A DNA stretch of 64,000 bases from CAZCVI01 sp964502145 (GCA_964502145.1 CAZCVI010000023.1:1-64000), one strand, 5' to 3'; numbered from the stretch's first letter, positions 36,095-45,425 are shown. A program made the numbers and translations. The notes: a model not told the origin generated them from the letters alone.

Positions 36095-36301
36095 CTAAAA
36101 AAGCGGGTCCCTCCCATACAAGAGATACAGGGGATTAATATTATATTGAAGACTCAATTTGTACAAAAAGTCAAATCCAGCGCCTATTTTGCCGCTCTCT
36201 AATTCTGAAATATAGCTGGACGATACCTCTATCTTTCCCGCGAACTCTTTTTGAGTTTTAACTCTGTACAGAGGGCCTTGATTCGTAACCCAAATTCCCA
36301 T
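36095..36301 (-). CDS. XRE-family helix-turn-helix protein, 5' end probably altered
   Basis: This 68-residue protein contains a Cro/CI-type helix-turn-helix (KTQKEFAGKIEVSSSYISEL, about residues 15-34), followed by SGKIGAGFDFLYKLSLQYNINP, typical of single-domain XRE regulators. The usual first helix of the domain is replaced by an unrelated lead-in (MGIWVTNQGPLYRV). The frame begins exactly beside a solitary transposon inverted repeat at 36303, so the original 5' end was probably lost by insertion or rearrangement. It pairs with the small gene downstream. Confidence 0.6.
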   Translation of the reverse strand: MGIWVTNQGPLYRVKTQKEFAGKIEVSSSYISELESGKIGAGFDFLYKLSLQYNINPLYLLYGRDPLF

Positions 36302-36302
36302 A

Positions 36303-36350
36303 GGGACTGTTACGAAATAACCTGATCATTTTTGATGTTGTTTGGAAGAA
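36303..36350. mobile_element. Solitary inverted-repeat end related to the 30246-31268 element
   Basis: GGACTGTTACGAAATAACC followed by TGATCATTTTTGATGTTG matches the ends of the 1-kb element, in the same orientation as its left end. No opposite end is seen within the next 600 bases. An open fragment just inside (MKIIPYDFNGVEFSI-stop) may be a leftover of an inserted gene. Confidence 0.6.
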
Positions 36351-36970
36351 ATCGTATACTTCCATTCTCCATGAAAATCATTCCTTATGATTTCAACGGA
36401 GTTGAATTCTCTATCTGAGATTTTAATTCCTTTTTGGTATTGATTTTTATCGAGTGCGCATTTTGGAGCTCTTATAAATTAAACCGATCATGTTGGTAAC
36501 GCGGACGAAAATACGATTGGTATATTTCATAACAGCTCTGAATCCTCACTACTCCCCACTAATCTTTTTTTAAAAAACTATCTTCTTTTTCTTGTATTTT
36601 TTAGATTAGTGTCGATTAGTGGTTTATATTTTTTACTGGGTTGCCAGTTGACTCTCCTGATGGTCGTCTGGTATTAGTTATAGAATTTGCCAGTTCATAG
36701 TGGCATTATGGCCTGTCCCGTTTGTCCACCTGTCCAAGAAACCTGGATTCACTGTTTAATCTTTGAAAACAGGGGCGACCCTTGGGAAGAAGTGAAGATA
36801 AAAGGTATAAAAATGAAACCAGATGTCAATCTTTATAAAGATTGACATCCAGAAAGGCTTTTCTATTCAGCATTTTAAAAAAACGTATCCATTTTTATAA
36901 CTATTGAACAATTTGGGAAAAAAAATGTTATTGTAAGGCTAAATCTAAAATCTATATGGAGGTATAGAAA
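36351..36970. other. Gene-free region with a perfect palindrome
   Basis: No credible gene is seen. At 36822-36849 lies a perfect 28-bp palindrome (GATGTCAATCTTTATAAAGATTGACATC), about 120 bases before the next start codon. It could be an operator for a dimeric regulator or a hairpin ending upstream transcription. Confidence 0.5.
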
Positions 36971-37522
36971 ATGCCCAATGAAAAAAATACAAACACATTG
37001 GTTTTGAGTCTCACTGGCAGGCGGATATTGTGGGTTTGTTTAATCCTTTGCCTGTTTGTGAGCATGGAGTTTCTCTCTGGACAGATGAATGCGGGGCCGG
37101 AGAAAGCGTATCGCTTGACCATTCAATATCGGAATGGGGCCTTTAAGGTATTGGAGGTTAAAGAATTGCAGATGGTCATCCCGGTGGTGGTTAAGGAACA
37201 AATTCTGGAGGGGAATAAGAATCCAACAGGGTATTGTTTCGAGGTATTGGACAGTGATAAAAACGCGGTCTTACGTTCTGATATGCCCGATCCCACGGTC
37301 ACGTTGTTGGAATATGAAGACCCTGAAAATCCGGGTCACTTGAAACATCAATATATCGAGCACGAAGAGATTGTATTTTCATTGATTGTACCCGCCACTA
37401 CCAACAGCCGGTTTGTTCATTTTACCCGTCCTGCTACGGGTTACAAGACGGCTACCCCGGACCAACAGAGACGGGAAGAGCTGGGTGTATTCGAGTTAAA
37501 GGAAAAAGGAGGTATCCAATGA
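36971..37522 (+). CDS. Membrane-anchored or exported protein of unknown function
   Basis: This 183-residue protein has a hydrophobic segment at residues ~18-38 (ILWVCLILCLFVSMEFLSG), acting as a signal or anchor. A small beta-rich domain follows (~45-165, YRLTIQYRNGAFKVLEVKEL). The family is not recognised. GGAGG precedes the ATG. Its last codons overlap the start of the metallopeptidase gene (ATGA), and the GGAGGT for that gene lies inside it. The two are therefore translationally coupled and probably act together outside the cytoplasm, for example as an accessory or inhibitor of the peptidase (inference). Confidence 0.7.
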   Translation: MPNEKNTNTLVLSLTGRRILWVCLILCLFVSMEFLSGQMNAGPEKAYRLTIQYRNGAFKVLEVKELQMVIPVVVKEQILEGNKNPTGYCFEVLDSDKNAVLRSDMPDPTVTLLEYEDPENPGHLKHQYIEHEEIVFSLIVPATTNSRFVHFTRPATGYKTATPDQQRREELGVFELKEKGGIQ

Positions 37523-39660
37523 AAAAACGAAACTCATACAGTGGGTTATGGGCGGGGCTGTGGTTGTTGGTGATTTTTTTACCTGTATCTTTATGGGCCG
37601 ATACAGGGGATGGTTCTGTCGTCAGCGTGACCAAAATTCAGGACAATGGTCCAGATACGCTGAGGTTCAATATTGTGATCATGGGTGACGGTTACCGCTC
37701 CGCAGAGCTTCCCACATTTGAGACCAAAGCGCAACAAGTGGTGGCAGCGTTTAATGCTAATATAGCTTTCGGGCATTGTGGCGGCGCCGTCAATTTCTAC
37801 CGTGTCAATATCGCGTCCACTGAGTCCGGTTCCGACAAACCCTGCAACACCCCGCCCATCAGCAAGGCGACATATCTGGATTCCCGGTACTGTCAAGGTG
37901 GCACACAGCGATGTATTTGGAGTTCGAATATCGGCTTGATCATTAGCACCGCCAACAGTGCCACGGCTAACTGGCATTTTATCGTGGTGCTGGTGAACGA
38001 TGCGGAGCACGGCGGTTGTGCCGGTAGCGGTATTACTTTTTCGTCAACCGGCACTGGTTTTACTTCCACGGCCATGCACGAGCTGGGACATGCTCTCGGC
38101 GGCTTGGCAGATGAATACGAGTATGGTGGTACTCCTGTTTATAGCGGCCCGGAACCGGGGGCGGTCAACCTGACTACCCAGATCAGCCGGGAGAATGTGA
38201 AGTGGTATGACCTTATCCTGGAGACCACCCCGGTGCCTACCTGGGAAAGCGTGTCCTGCACCAATACTGTAAATTCCACGGACACCCGGATTGGCACCCA
38301 TGAAGGCGGGGGATATCATTATTGTGATATTTATCATCCATCGGGTCAATGCCTGATGCGAATTCTGGGCGTGGAATTCTGCCAGGTTTGCCAACGGCGG
38401 ATCCAACAGATTTTATTGCCCCATTATTCCACTTCCAATTTGTCCATCACTCCCTGGGGGTATTTCAAGAACCCCAAGGTCAATCCGTATTGGCAGACGC
38501 CGGACGTGTGGTGCGATAATAATGGGAACAGCATCCAGGAAGCGAATGAACCGTCTATTGGGCTAGCAAATAACCATTTGTTTGCCCGCATCAAAAACAC
38601 GGGCACGCAACCTTCGGGAACATACCAGGTCCGTTTTTCCTATGTGCCGTACACCACGGTGATTGATCTGGCCAACGAGCAATTAATCCATACTACCAGC
38701 CGTCCGTCCCTGGGTGCCGGTGGTACGGATATCGTGGAGGTGAATTGGAATTTGACCTATGTACCTCCTGCTTTTGCCGGTATCAATCATTTTTGCGTAC
38801 TCGTGCAAATCATCACCGATGAATGCCCCACCTATGATAATAGTGCCCAGAATAATTTTTGCAATATCCCGACTACCATAGGGGAACCTGCGCCGATGTC
38901 CTTTTACATCAAGAATATTCTGGATGTGAATGCTATTGGTGCCATCATGGTGGAACCCAAATTGGACCAGTGGAAAATCACCAGCAATGTCCAGAATCTG
39001 GATAACATACCGCTCCGTCCCAACGAGGAGAAACTAATCACCCTTAAATTTAACTACGAAGGAAAATGCGATCGTGGGATAGACATTTCCGCAAGTGAGA
39101 GAATCCAACGTGCCCAAATCTGTGCGCGGGCGAATTTTGATGTTTCGTTTAAGCTGAATGGTCAGCTTCTTGGCGGTGTGTCCTCGGTAATTATTGTACA
39201 CCCGCCTGCAGTCCAGCAGCGGAAGTTGGGATTGAGTCTTCATTCAGGCAAAACATTCCCGCTAAGGGATTTCGATATTGTGTTTGATGGTGGTCTGATG
39301 TTTGGCGTTGATGTGGATTATCGTTTGACCTCTCGTTTCTCCCTGTTGGGGTTGGCCGGGTTGAATCTATTCAATTCATCGTTCCCCAAAGTGGACGACA
39401 CAAGCTGGTGGAATTTTTCCTTCAACTTCAAATATGAATTGGGCACCACTTCTATCCGTCCCTATATTAATGGTGGTCCCGGGATGTATCTTCCCAAGAA
39501 GGGGAAAGTAAAACCCGGCTTGAATGTAGGGTGCGGCGTGGACTACTCCGTATCACCCCCATTGACTATCGAGAGCGGGGTCAATTATCACCATATTTTT
39601 ACCGATATCCAGAACACCGGCTTTTTGGTGGCGCATGTGGGGCTGATCTTTAACTTTTAA
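37519..39660 (+). CDS. M64-type metallopeptidase fused to an outer-membrane beta-barrel
   Basis: This 713-residue secreted protein has a signal peptide (residues 1-28, after SLWA). The peptidase domain (~35-300) resembles IgA peptidase M64: it begins FNIVIMGDGYRSAEL and carries the zinc motif HELGHALGGLADEYEYGG at about 187. A cysteine-rich loop (GQCLMRILGVEFCQVCQRR) follows. CARDB-like beta domains fill ~310-540. Residues ~570-713 are a small beta-barrel ending in Phe (VAHVGLIFNF), matching an outer-membrane anchor. The fusion would tether the protease to the cell surface or the periplasmic face. A T-rich terminator follows. Confidence 0.82.
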   Translation: MKKRNSYSGLWAGLWLLVIFLPVSLWADTGDGSVVSVTKIQDNGPDTLRFNIVIMGDGYRSAELPTFETKAQQVVAAFNANIAFGHCGGAVNFYRVNIASTESGSDKPCNTPPISKATYLDSRYCQGGTQRCIWSSNIGLIISTANSATANWHFIVVLVNDAEHGGCAGSGITFSSTGTGFTSTAMHELGHALGGLADEYEYGGTPVYSGPEPGAVNLTTQISRENVKWYDLILETTPVPTWESVSCTNTVNSTDTRIGTHEGGGYHYCDIYHPSGQCLMRILGVEFCQVCQRRIQQILLPHYSTSNLSITPWGYFKNPKVNPYWQTPDVWCDNNGNSIQEANEPSIGLANNHLFARIKNTGTQPSGTYQVRFSYVPYTTVIDLANEQLIHTTSRPSLGAGGTDIVEVNWNLTYVPPAFAGINHFCVLVQIITDECPTYDNSAQNNFCNIPTTIGEPAPMSFYIKNILDVNAIGAIMVEPKLDQWKITSNVQNLDNIPLRPNEEKLITLKFNYEGKCDRGIDISASERIQRAQICARANFDVSFKLNGQLLGGVSSVIIVHPPAVQQRKLGLSLHSGKTFPLRDFDIVFDGGLMFGVDVDYRLTSRFSLLGLAGLNLFNSSFPKVDDTSWWNFSFNFKYELGTTSIRPYINGGPGMYLPKKGKVKPGLNVGCGVDYSVSPPLTIESGVNYHHIFTDIQNTGFLVAHVGLIFNF

Positions 39661-39671
39661 GACCTTTGGGT

Positions 39672-39758
39672 GGGCGGTGCATTCGCTGATTACCTGTGGA
39701 ACGAACGTCATGTGGAGGTTCCCAGAAGGAATGGCCAGATGCACCGCCCTTTTTTTTT
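39672..39758 (+). terminator. Rho-independent terminator after the metallopeptidase
   Basis: GGGCGGTGCAT (39672-39682) pairs perfectly with ATGCACCGCCC (39739-39749) and is followed by a run of T (39750-39758). The 56-base loop can form an inner hairpin (CCTGTGG ... TGGAGG region), which is unusually long for a simple terminator. Confidence 0.7.
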
Positions 39759-39907
39759 GTCCCGGGAGGTTAGAGGAGATTAGGAGGAGATTAGGGGATC
39801 GGCAGGAAAACATTCCGCGGTGGATGCAGGGGGCCACAGGGCCTTGAAATTTTCTCCAAAATATGATATCTATATTATTTAAAGCGGTTCTATTAAAGGA
39901 GATAATC

Positions 39908-40324
39908 ATGGCCATGACATTTAAACAGAGAATGAATGATCTTAAATCCTCATTACAATACAGTGAAGACTTTTCCGGCACGGTGCAAAAATTCTTTGCC
40001 GCCACCGAAGATAGCGAATTCGGTTTGAGCAAAGCAAAAGATTCGGAGCTGCTGGAAACCATGCTGGAGAAAGTTCTGGAACAAATCTTCAGGGAACCCA
40101 AAATATTTATTCTTAAGATGATGTATATCAAGAAATTCAGTTTCTATCATGGTTCCTTTATAACCGACCCGTTCCCCGGCACTATTTTCTATTTCGAAAG
40201 CATTCAGATGGGCATGGTAGCCGTACCCACCACCTCTATGGGGGATATCTCTTATCTACGCTTTACGGCGGATATCGTTAAACCCGGTGGTTTCACGGGA
40301 ACCAAATCTACGCAGACCCATTAA
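39908..40324 (+). CDS. Uncharacterised 138-residue protein
   Basis: AAAGGAG eight to nine bases before the ATG at 39908 fixes the start; the frame is open 45 bases further upstream. The product is soluble: a helical N-terminal half (FKQRMNDLKSSLQYSEDFSG, ETMLEKVLEQIF), then a beta-rich, aromatic C-terminal half (GTIFYFESIQMGMVAVPTTS). The family is not recognised. It stands alone between a terminator and the accessory island. Confidence 0.6.
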   Translation: MAMTFKQRMNDLKSSLQYSEDFSGTVQKFFAATEDSEFGLSKAKDSELLETMLEKVLEQIFREPKIFILKMMYIKKFSFYHGSFITDPFPGTIFYFESIQMGMVAVPTTSMGDISYLRFTADIVKPGGFTGTKSTQTH

Positions 40325-40346
40325 AAGGATTATAAAGACGGGGACC

Positions 40347-40369
40347 GGTGCTTTACTTCTTTACCTTAT
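40347..40369. repeat. GTGCTTTACTTCTTTAC dispersed repeat, copy 1
   Basis: GGTGCTTTACTTCTTTACC recurs, in one or both orientations, at 46181, 46256, 52367, 53211 and 53251. Copies at 46181-46283 and 53209-53273 form inverted pairs, so the family looks like a short palindromic or MITE-type repeat specific to this island. Confidence 0.55.
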
Positions 40370-40423
40370 AGCAGGACAATGTGTCTGGTTTTGGAACGGT
40401 GGCTTCGTGTTCGTTTAAACATT

Positions 40424-40870
40424 TCAACTCACTCTCCCCTGCTTTTTTCCCAGTGCTTCCGCCATGTGGTATACCATCCAATACCCATTGGTAATCCGTT
40501 CCTCCTCCGTCATGCCCCGTTTCAGCATGTCTTATTCCGGGATGTCTTTATAAAAGTCGGGAGTGGCCGGCGGTGAGTTTGGTTTCAAAGTCCCGCGGGT
40601 CGGCGAAAAAGGAAAGAGCATGTTTTTCTTTAACCTTATTTAAAATCGCCCGGTGTGCTTCGGCTTTCGTAAACTCGACAAAACGGGGCTTCCAATCGAA
40701 ATCGCTATCCACGATAAAGCAGAGACAATCTTTGCCCAACTGGATTGCCAATTCATACTCAATTTGCGTAATGGATTTATCCTCGCCTTTGGGCACATAC
40801 CCGTAGCGGTGGGCGTAAATACCGATAGAACATACCACATCCCCGGATTTCGTCTTTACACACGGTTTCC
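40424..40870 (-). pseudogene. Decayed DUF4062-STAND gene (ends only)
   Basis: Read leftward, the first part (KSGDVVCSIGIYAHRYGYVP, ELAIQLGKDCLCFIVDSDFD) is the second half of a DUF4062 domain, diverged from the intact copies. It is then joined out of frame to the last ~35 residues of the same protein type (PDFYKDIPE, a stop in place of Tyr, then DMLKRGMTEEERITNGYW). The NTPase and TPR regions are deleted. Its upstream part overlaps the end of the neighbouring AAA/winged-helix gene. Confidence 0.75.
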
Positions 40871-40893
40871 GGGTCCCAGGGAAAAGAAAAGTT

Positions 40894-42099
40894 CTACTCC
40901 GCAGGGGAAAAACCGATTTGAAATATCGGTTCTGCATGGTAAAGAGTGGTTCGCCCATTTCTTCTGATGGTAATAAACCCATCGGTTTCCAGCTCTTTGG
41001 TGACCCGCGAGACATTGGACTGTTGTTTTTGCACGATTTTTGCCAACTGGCCCTGACTAATACCGGGATTCGCTATGATGGCCTGGAAAATGGGGTATTG
41101 GATAGAAGAACTTCGCAGTTGCTCCACCCGCCGCTTGCCCATCTCATGAAAAAAGTACCGCGCATGCTCCAGATGGATGGCGTTTACCAGCGGTTCATTG
41201 TAATATTTGACCAGCAATTGGTAGACAATATTTAATATCTCCCTGAAAGAACCGTGAGAAATATCATAGATATATTTCATGAGCTCTGGCCCAATAGGTA
41301 GAACACCTTTCATTTTTGCCATTTTTATACGTAGTTCAAAGGCTTTTATGATTTCGTCCAGGGATAACGGTTCTACCGCAATCACACTATTGGTGATCTG
41401 ACTGACCCGTGGCACATAGCTTTTGATAAAATGACCGAGTCCCTCGTTTCCGCAAATCAACCAACTGATATAGGGTATTTGCAGGGTATCTCTTATTTCG
41501 TTAAAAAAATGGATGAGGTCTTCTTTGCTGAAACCATACTGGATATCCAGATTATTGACCTGGATAATAATGGGTGTGGGGTGCTGATACACGTCTTGCA
41601 CCAATTTTCCTATTTCCAGCAAGTCGTGGATCAGGATGGTTTGATTGATCAAAGCGGAACGGGAGATGGAAGCGCTCTTATTAAAACCGAAACCGGCACC
41701 GCTTATCCCCAGGCCAGCTATTTTGATATCGGAGAATTTTTCGCTCAGTTTTTGCACCATTTTTTGTTTTTGCAGTTTTTTATGGGGGAAATTGTCATGC
41801 ATGATCTCTTTAATGATGGCTGCTAAAACGATTCCCATAAAGGTGTCGTTGTCCCATTTGGGTTTGCATGGGATTTCCAGCAGGGGGCTGAAATAAGCGG
41901 TTTTTGAATGGCGTACAAAGTTTCCCATCGAGGTCTTGCCCACACCTATTTCGCCTTCTAAGACAATAACGGATTTATTGGCTAACAAATCCGTCAAGAA
42001 CCTGGAATGCTCGGAGTGTCCCACAAATAGTTCGAGGTTATTACGCCCAATAGGGGAGTTGCTGCATATATTGTCCGGTATTTCCCACTTCTCAAACAC
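40894..42099 (-). CDS. AAA ATPase with C-terminal MarR-like winged helix
   Basis: This 401-residue protein has Walker A GEIGVGKTS (about residues 54-62), a hydrophobic strand with QVNNLD in the Walker B position (~180-186) and a sensor-like WLICGNEGLG (~216). These are followed by helical lid segments. Residues ~330-395 form a winged helix (FQAIIANPGISQGQLAKIVQ, then VSRVTKELETDGFITI). Such AAA-plus-wHTH proteins act as switch regulators or defence-associated ATPases. The QVNNLD box lacks the usual acidic pair, so hydrolysis may be weak. Three AT-rich palindromes lie immediately upstream and could be its own operators. Confidence 0.75.
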   Translation of the reverse strand: MFEKWEIPDNICSNSPIGRNNLELFVGHSEHSRFLTDLLANKSVIVLEGEIGVGKTSMGNFVRHSKTAYFSPLLEIPCKPKWDNDTFMGIVLAAIIKEIMHDNFPHKKLQKQKMVQKLSEKFSDIKIAGLGISGAGFGFNKSASISRSALINQTILIHDLLEIGKLVQDVYQHPTPIIIQVNNLDIQYGFSKEDLIHFFNEIRDTLQIPYISWLICGNEGLGHFIKSYVPRVSQITNSVIAVEPLSLDEIIKAFELRIKMAKMKGVLPIGPELMKYIYDISHGSFREILNIVYQLLVKYYNEPLVNAIHLEHARYFFHEMGKRRVEQLRSSSIQYPIFQAIIANPGISQGQLAKIVQKQQSNVSRVTKELETDGFITIRRNGRTTLYHAEPIFQIGFSPAE

Positions 42100-42122
42100 G
42101 TTTACCTCCTGAATTTTTAAAA

Positions 42123-42234
42123 CATATATTAAATAGTAATATATATTAAGGAATCGAAAATGGCAATATATATTAAATTTTAATATATATCAAAGACTGG
42201 TAAATGTCAATATATATTAAAATTTAATATATAT
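42123..42234 (-). promoter_or_regulatory. Three 25-bp AT palindromes upstream of the AAA/wHTH gene
   Basis: Near-perfect palindromes occur at about 42123-42147, 42166-42190 and 42210-42234; the last two are exact reverse complements of each other (ATATATATTAAATTTTAATA type). They are spaced by about 44 bases, roughly four helical turns, so regulators bound at each would face the same side. A MarR-like winged helix in the adjacent product makes autoregulation plausible. Confidence 0.6.
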
Positions 42235-42296
42235 GAGGGGCGGGAAAAGGTGTCAGACCATGAGGGCCACTTCCATTAACAATTAACCATTCTCCA

Positions 42297-45287
42297 TTAC
42301 TCTTTTCCCCGTTCTTCCGCCATTTGGTATACCGGCCAATACCCATTGGTAATCCGTTCCTCATCGGTCATGCCCCGTTTCAGCATCTCGTATTCGGGGA
42401 TGTCTTTATAAAAGTCGGGATTAGTCGATTGGTAGAGATGGGAAACCTCGGACACATCCAGCGCGTATTCCTTGGCCTTTTGCAGATGTTGGGCAGCGGT
42501 TAGGTTTAAAAGGGTGGTGGGTGCGTTTTTTTCCAAAAGCACCTGCCCGCAAAAGAGATGAAGGTCGGCCAGGACCAGTCGATACCCGGCCCGGAGGGCA
42601 ATCTCCAACACTTCCGCCAGACGTGTTTCGTCCGGGGGGCGGCGGTTGGCCCAGTCCAGCCGGGCTAGGCCAAGCAGGATGTCGGGTTCCATATCCACCA
42701 TGTTCACTTTCCGGCAGCGGCGTAGCGCTTCATTGAGGCAGCCTTCGGCGGCGGTGAGAACACTACTGGTTTTTACGGTCACGGCATGGGTTTGCTCCTG
42801 GAAATACTCGTCATAAAAGGGGATTTCAAAGGAGTCCATGGCCGTATCCCCGCATTGAATCAGCGCCTCTCCCAGAAGCCAATAGGCCTTAACAAAATCA
42901 CGCGGATGGGGGTACTTCGTTTCTATCGTCTTTTCCGCGAAGGATAGTGCCCGGCGGGCCTGTTCCAGGGCCTTCCGCCCGTGGCTGGCGGTCCGGTTCG
43001 CCTTTCCCACACCCACGCGAGACACGCCGGTAAACCGCGCCTGCAAAAGGGCTGAGAGGGAACGGTAAACGGAATCCACACTTAATCCCTGGTAATCGTT
43101 CGTTTTTACCCAATAAGCGGTGGATTGAGCCAATTCCTCTTCGGCACCTTTTGTTTTGCTCTGGAAGGCCAGGACACGTCCCAATTCCAAGTGACCTACA
43201 GCTTCTTGAAATTCATCTTTTATTTCCCGGCAAAGGGCAATACTTTTTCGCAAATGCGCGGTGGAAGCGGAGAATTGGCCGATGGGTGCTTGAGCAACGC
43301 TGGCCACTGCTCCCAGGCTGATGGCAACAGCCACTTTGTTGTCACCTTTCTCATACAATTTGCTTTGCAATAAAAACAACGGCACCGCTTTTGCGGGCTG
43401 GCCGGAAAGGGCGTAGGTATTGCCAAGTGCTGCCAACGTCCAGGCTTGGTCCGATTCCTTTTCCAGGCGGGGCAAACCATTGTCGCAGTTTTCATCGGGA
43501 AAGAGCGGCTTCAACAGTTCAATGATCAAATGATAGGCGGATAATTGATAATAAGTGGGTTGATTAATCCTGTCACGAAAAAGGTCTCGTGCTTCATCGT
43601 ACTTTCCGGCCTTGACCAGGTGGTGATAGAGTTCGATCACCGGCGCAAGGTCCTCAAGTCTCACCACCTTTTCCGGTTTGGGCAGGGCCTTGAAGTATGC
43701 CACCGCCAGGATGTGAACCGTTTCCCCGGTTCCTGCCGCTCTGGTCAACCGCCCGTATAAAAACGAACGCATAATGGGATGGAAATCGAAGGAATCCGCG
43801 GTCTCATCGTAAAACAAGAACCCCAGGCGAGACAACCCTAACAGCACCTGCCACAGCCTCTCCTCAGCCATTCCCGTCATCAACGCCTTGACCGCATCGA
43901 AGATGAACACACCACGGAACACGGACACAGACTCCGCGACCCGGCGCTCCTCTTCGGAAAGCAGGCCGAAAGCCGTGGACAGAATCTTATGCGGCTCTTC
44001 CCTATTTATGAGATTCATGGAGAAGGCCGCCTGGATATCCCGTGTCCGGCTCATGGTGATGGCGGAGACCAGCAGGGTCAGCATCAGGGGATGATATTGG
44101 TACACCCCCCCCGCCTCTTCCATTTCCGACCGCGTGCCCCGCACCCCTTGCCCGCGCAAAAAGCGCACGGTGTCGTTTCGGGATAAGCCCGTTAAACACA
44201 CCCGTTTCACACCGTCCAGCCCTTCCAACGGCACGGGCATCAGGCGGGTGGTGATCAATGTCCGTGTCTGGCTGGCGCACAGGGCACCAAAAAAATGGCC
44301 CGCCCACGGATGCACGGGTTCACGCATCTGGCGCTCCCAGCGGGCTTCGGCCTCGTTATCGCCAGCGAACCGCTTTTCCTGAATAAACATCGCCTCCATA
44401 CCCGCATAGCCCCGTAGGACACGCTCCAGACCGTCCAATACCAGCAAAAAACGGCGGTGGTGCAAGACCGCAGTCAGGTCCGTCAGGTCGATTCCCTCTT
44501 GGGGCGCGGTTCCCAGGACATACGGGGCCAGGTGGGCGATAAAGGATTCAAAGGGTTCGTCGTAGAAGGACCACCAGAATACACCCTCGGTTTCAACCGG
44601 TTTTCCCAAAATCTCCTTTTGCAGCCAGACCCAGGACATGGCGCTTTTGCCCATGCCGCCGATGGCTTCCAAAACCAAAACCGGTTCCGCTTCATTGTAG
44701 AACCAATTGGAAAGAACCGCCATTTCCGCCTCCCGCCCGGTGAAGTTCCGGGACAGGGGATAGGGATGGGCCATGTAAGGAAACGGCGCCGTGGGGATGT
44801 GTCTTTTCCCTGCGGGAACAGTGGTGCCGTTTTTCTTTTTCACCGCATTGGCCAGGGAAGTGGCCAGTTTTCCGGCAAAGTCTTCGGGGGTGGTGAAATA
44901 ATCTAAGACGCGTTCTTTCTTGACGATATCCAAAAATGCAGTGAGGGCGGGCAACTTGGCCATCTCAATAAATTTGGGGTTCCATGGAAAATCGTCTTTA
45001 ACGATAAAACAGAGGCATGGCTTTTTTAAATGCTGTGCCAGTTCATATTCCCTCCGGGTAATGGAGGTCTCCCCGCCTTGGGGCACAAACCCGTACCGGT
45101 AGGCATAGATACCCACGAAAAGATCGCATTCCTGGATTTCGGTTTCGCAGACCCTTGTGGGTTCTTCCGATTGGCTGCCGAAATATTCCATGGCAATGGG
45201 TGTATCTTTATACCGCAGCAAGACCTCGACTGCCTTTTGCCTGTACTCGATCAAATCCACAAAAGTGGACGAAATAAAAACCTTCAT
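42297..45287 (-). CDS. DUF4062-NTPase-TPR (STAND-type) protein, copy A
   Basis: The 996-residue protein opens with a DUF4062 domain (KVFISSTFVDLIEYRQKAVE, residues 2-21, to ~105), a TIR-like fold often linked to signalling or defence. A STAND-type NTPase follows: GREAEMAVL, Walker A GGMGKSAMSW (~210), Walker B FLLVLDGLERVL (~280) and a sensor TLITTRLMP. Helical and winged regions come next, and from ~560 to the end are TPR-like repeats (LEKESDQAWTLAALGNTYAL). AGGGAG lies eight bases before the ATG, and a TTGACT/TATTGT promoter is upstream. Copy B at 56007-58991 is almost identical over the first ~330 residues and mosaic afterwards. A defence or cell-death role is inference from architecture. 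Confidence 0.82.
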   Translation of the reverse strand: MKVFISSTFVDLIEYRQKAVEVLLRYKDTPIAMEYFGSQSEEPTRVCETEIQECDLFVGIYAYRYGFVPQGGETSITRREYELAQHLKKPCLCFIVKDDFPWNPKFIEMAKLPALTAFLDIVKKERVLDYFTTPEDFAGKLATSLANAVKKKNGTTVPAGKRHIPTAPFPYMAHPYPLSRNFTGREAEMAVLSNWFYNEAEPVLVLEAIGGMGKSAMSWVWLQKEILGKPVETEGVFWWSFYDEPFESFIAHLAPYVLGTAPQEGIDLTDLTAVLHHRRFLLVLDGLERVLRGYAGMEAMFIQEKRFAGDNEAEARWERQMREPVHPWAGHFFGALCASQTRTLITTRLMPVPLEGLDGVKRVCLTGLSRNDTVRFLRGQGVRGTRSEMEEAGGVYQYHPLMLTLLVSAITMSRTRDIQAAFSMNLINREEPHKILSTAFGLLSEEERRVAESVSVFRGVFIFDAVKALMTGMAEERLWQVLLGLSRLGFLFYDETADSFDFHPIMRSFLYGRLTRAAGTGETVHILAVAYFKALPKPEKVVRLEDLAPVIELYHHLVKAGKYDEARDLFRDRINQPTYYQLSAYHLIIELLKPLFPDENCDNGLPRLEKESDQAWTLAALGNTYALSGQPAKAVPLFLLQSKLYEKGDNKVAVAISLGAVASVAQAPIGQFSASTAHLRKSIALCREIKDEFQEAVGHLELGRVLAFQSKTKGAEEELAQSTAYWVKTNDYQGLSVDSVYRSLSALLQARFTGVSRVGVGKANRTASHGRKALEQARRALSFAEKTIETKYPHPRDFVKAYWLLGEALIQCGDTAMDSFEIPFYDEYFQEQTHAVTVKTSSVLTAAEGCLNEALRRCRKVNMVDMEPDILLGLARLDWANRRPPDETRLAEVLEIALRAGYRLVLADLHLFCGQVLLEKNAPTTLLNLTAAQHLQKAKEYALDVSEVSHLYQSTNPDFYKDIPEYEMLKRGMTDEERITNGYWPVYQMAEERGKE

Positions 45288-45406
45288 CGCCGTTTACTCC
45301 CTTTTACCATTACGTCTTGATAGAAAACAATAACACAAAGGAATAGGGAAGTCAATTTATCCGGGACCATCCAAAAGATATTGCAAAAAAAGGGATGAGA
45401 TCGAAG
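45288..45406. repeat. 119-bp upstream segment duplicated at 54435-54553
   Basis: The 119 bases before copy A and before the deleted copy at 54126 differ at only one position, then diverge abruptly at GATCGAAG. The duplicated unit therefore includes promoter and leader and ends at a sharp boundary. Confidence 0.85.
45327..45355 (-). promoter_or_regulatory. Promoter of DUF4062 copy A
   Basis: On the minus strand TTGACT (45350-45355), a 17-bp spacer and TATTGT (45327-45332) lie about 40 bases before the ATG. The same boxes and spacing occur at 54474-54502 and 59031-59059, before two other family members. Confidence 0.65.
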
Positions 45407-45425
45407 GCTAAAAAAAAGCGGTACG

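Noticed and set aside
44457..44906. Open frame opposite DUF4062 copy A, identical to one opposite copy B (58161-58610)
   Set aside because: The conservation is explained by the near-identity of the DUF4062 genes on the other strand; no start signal or family motif is present.
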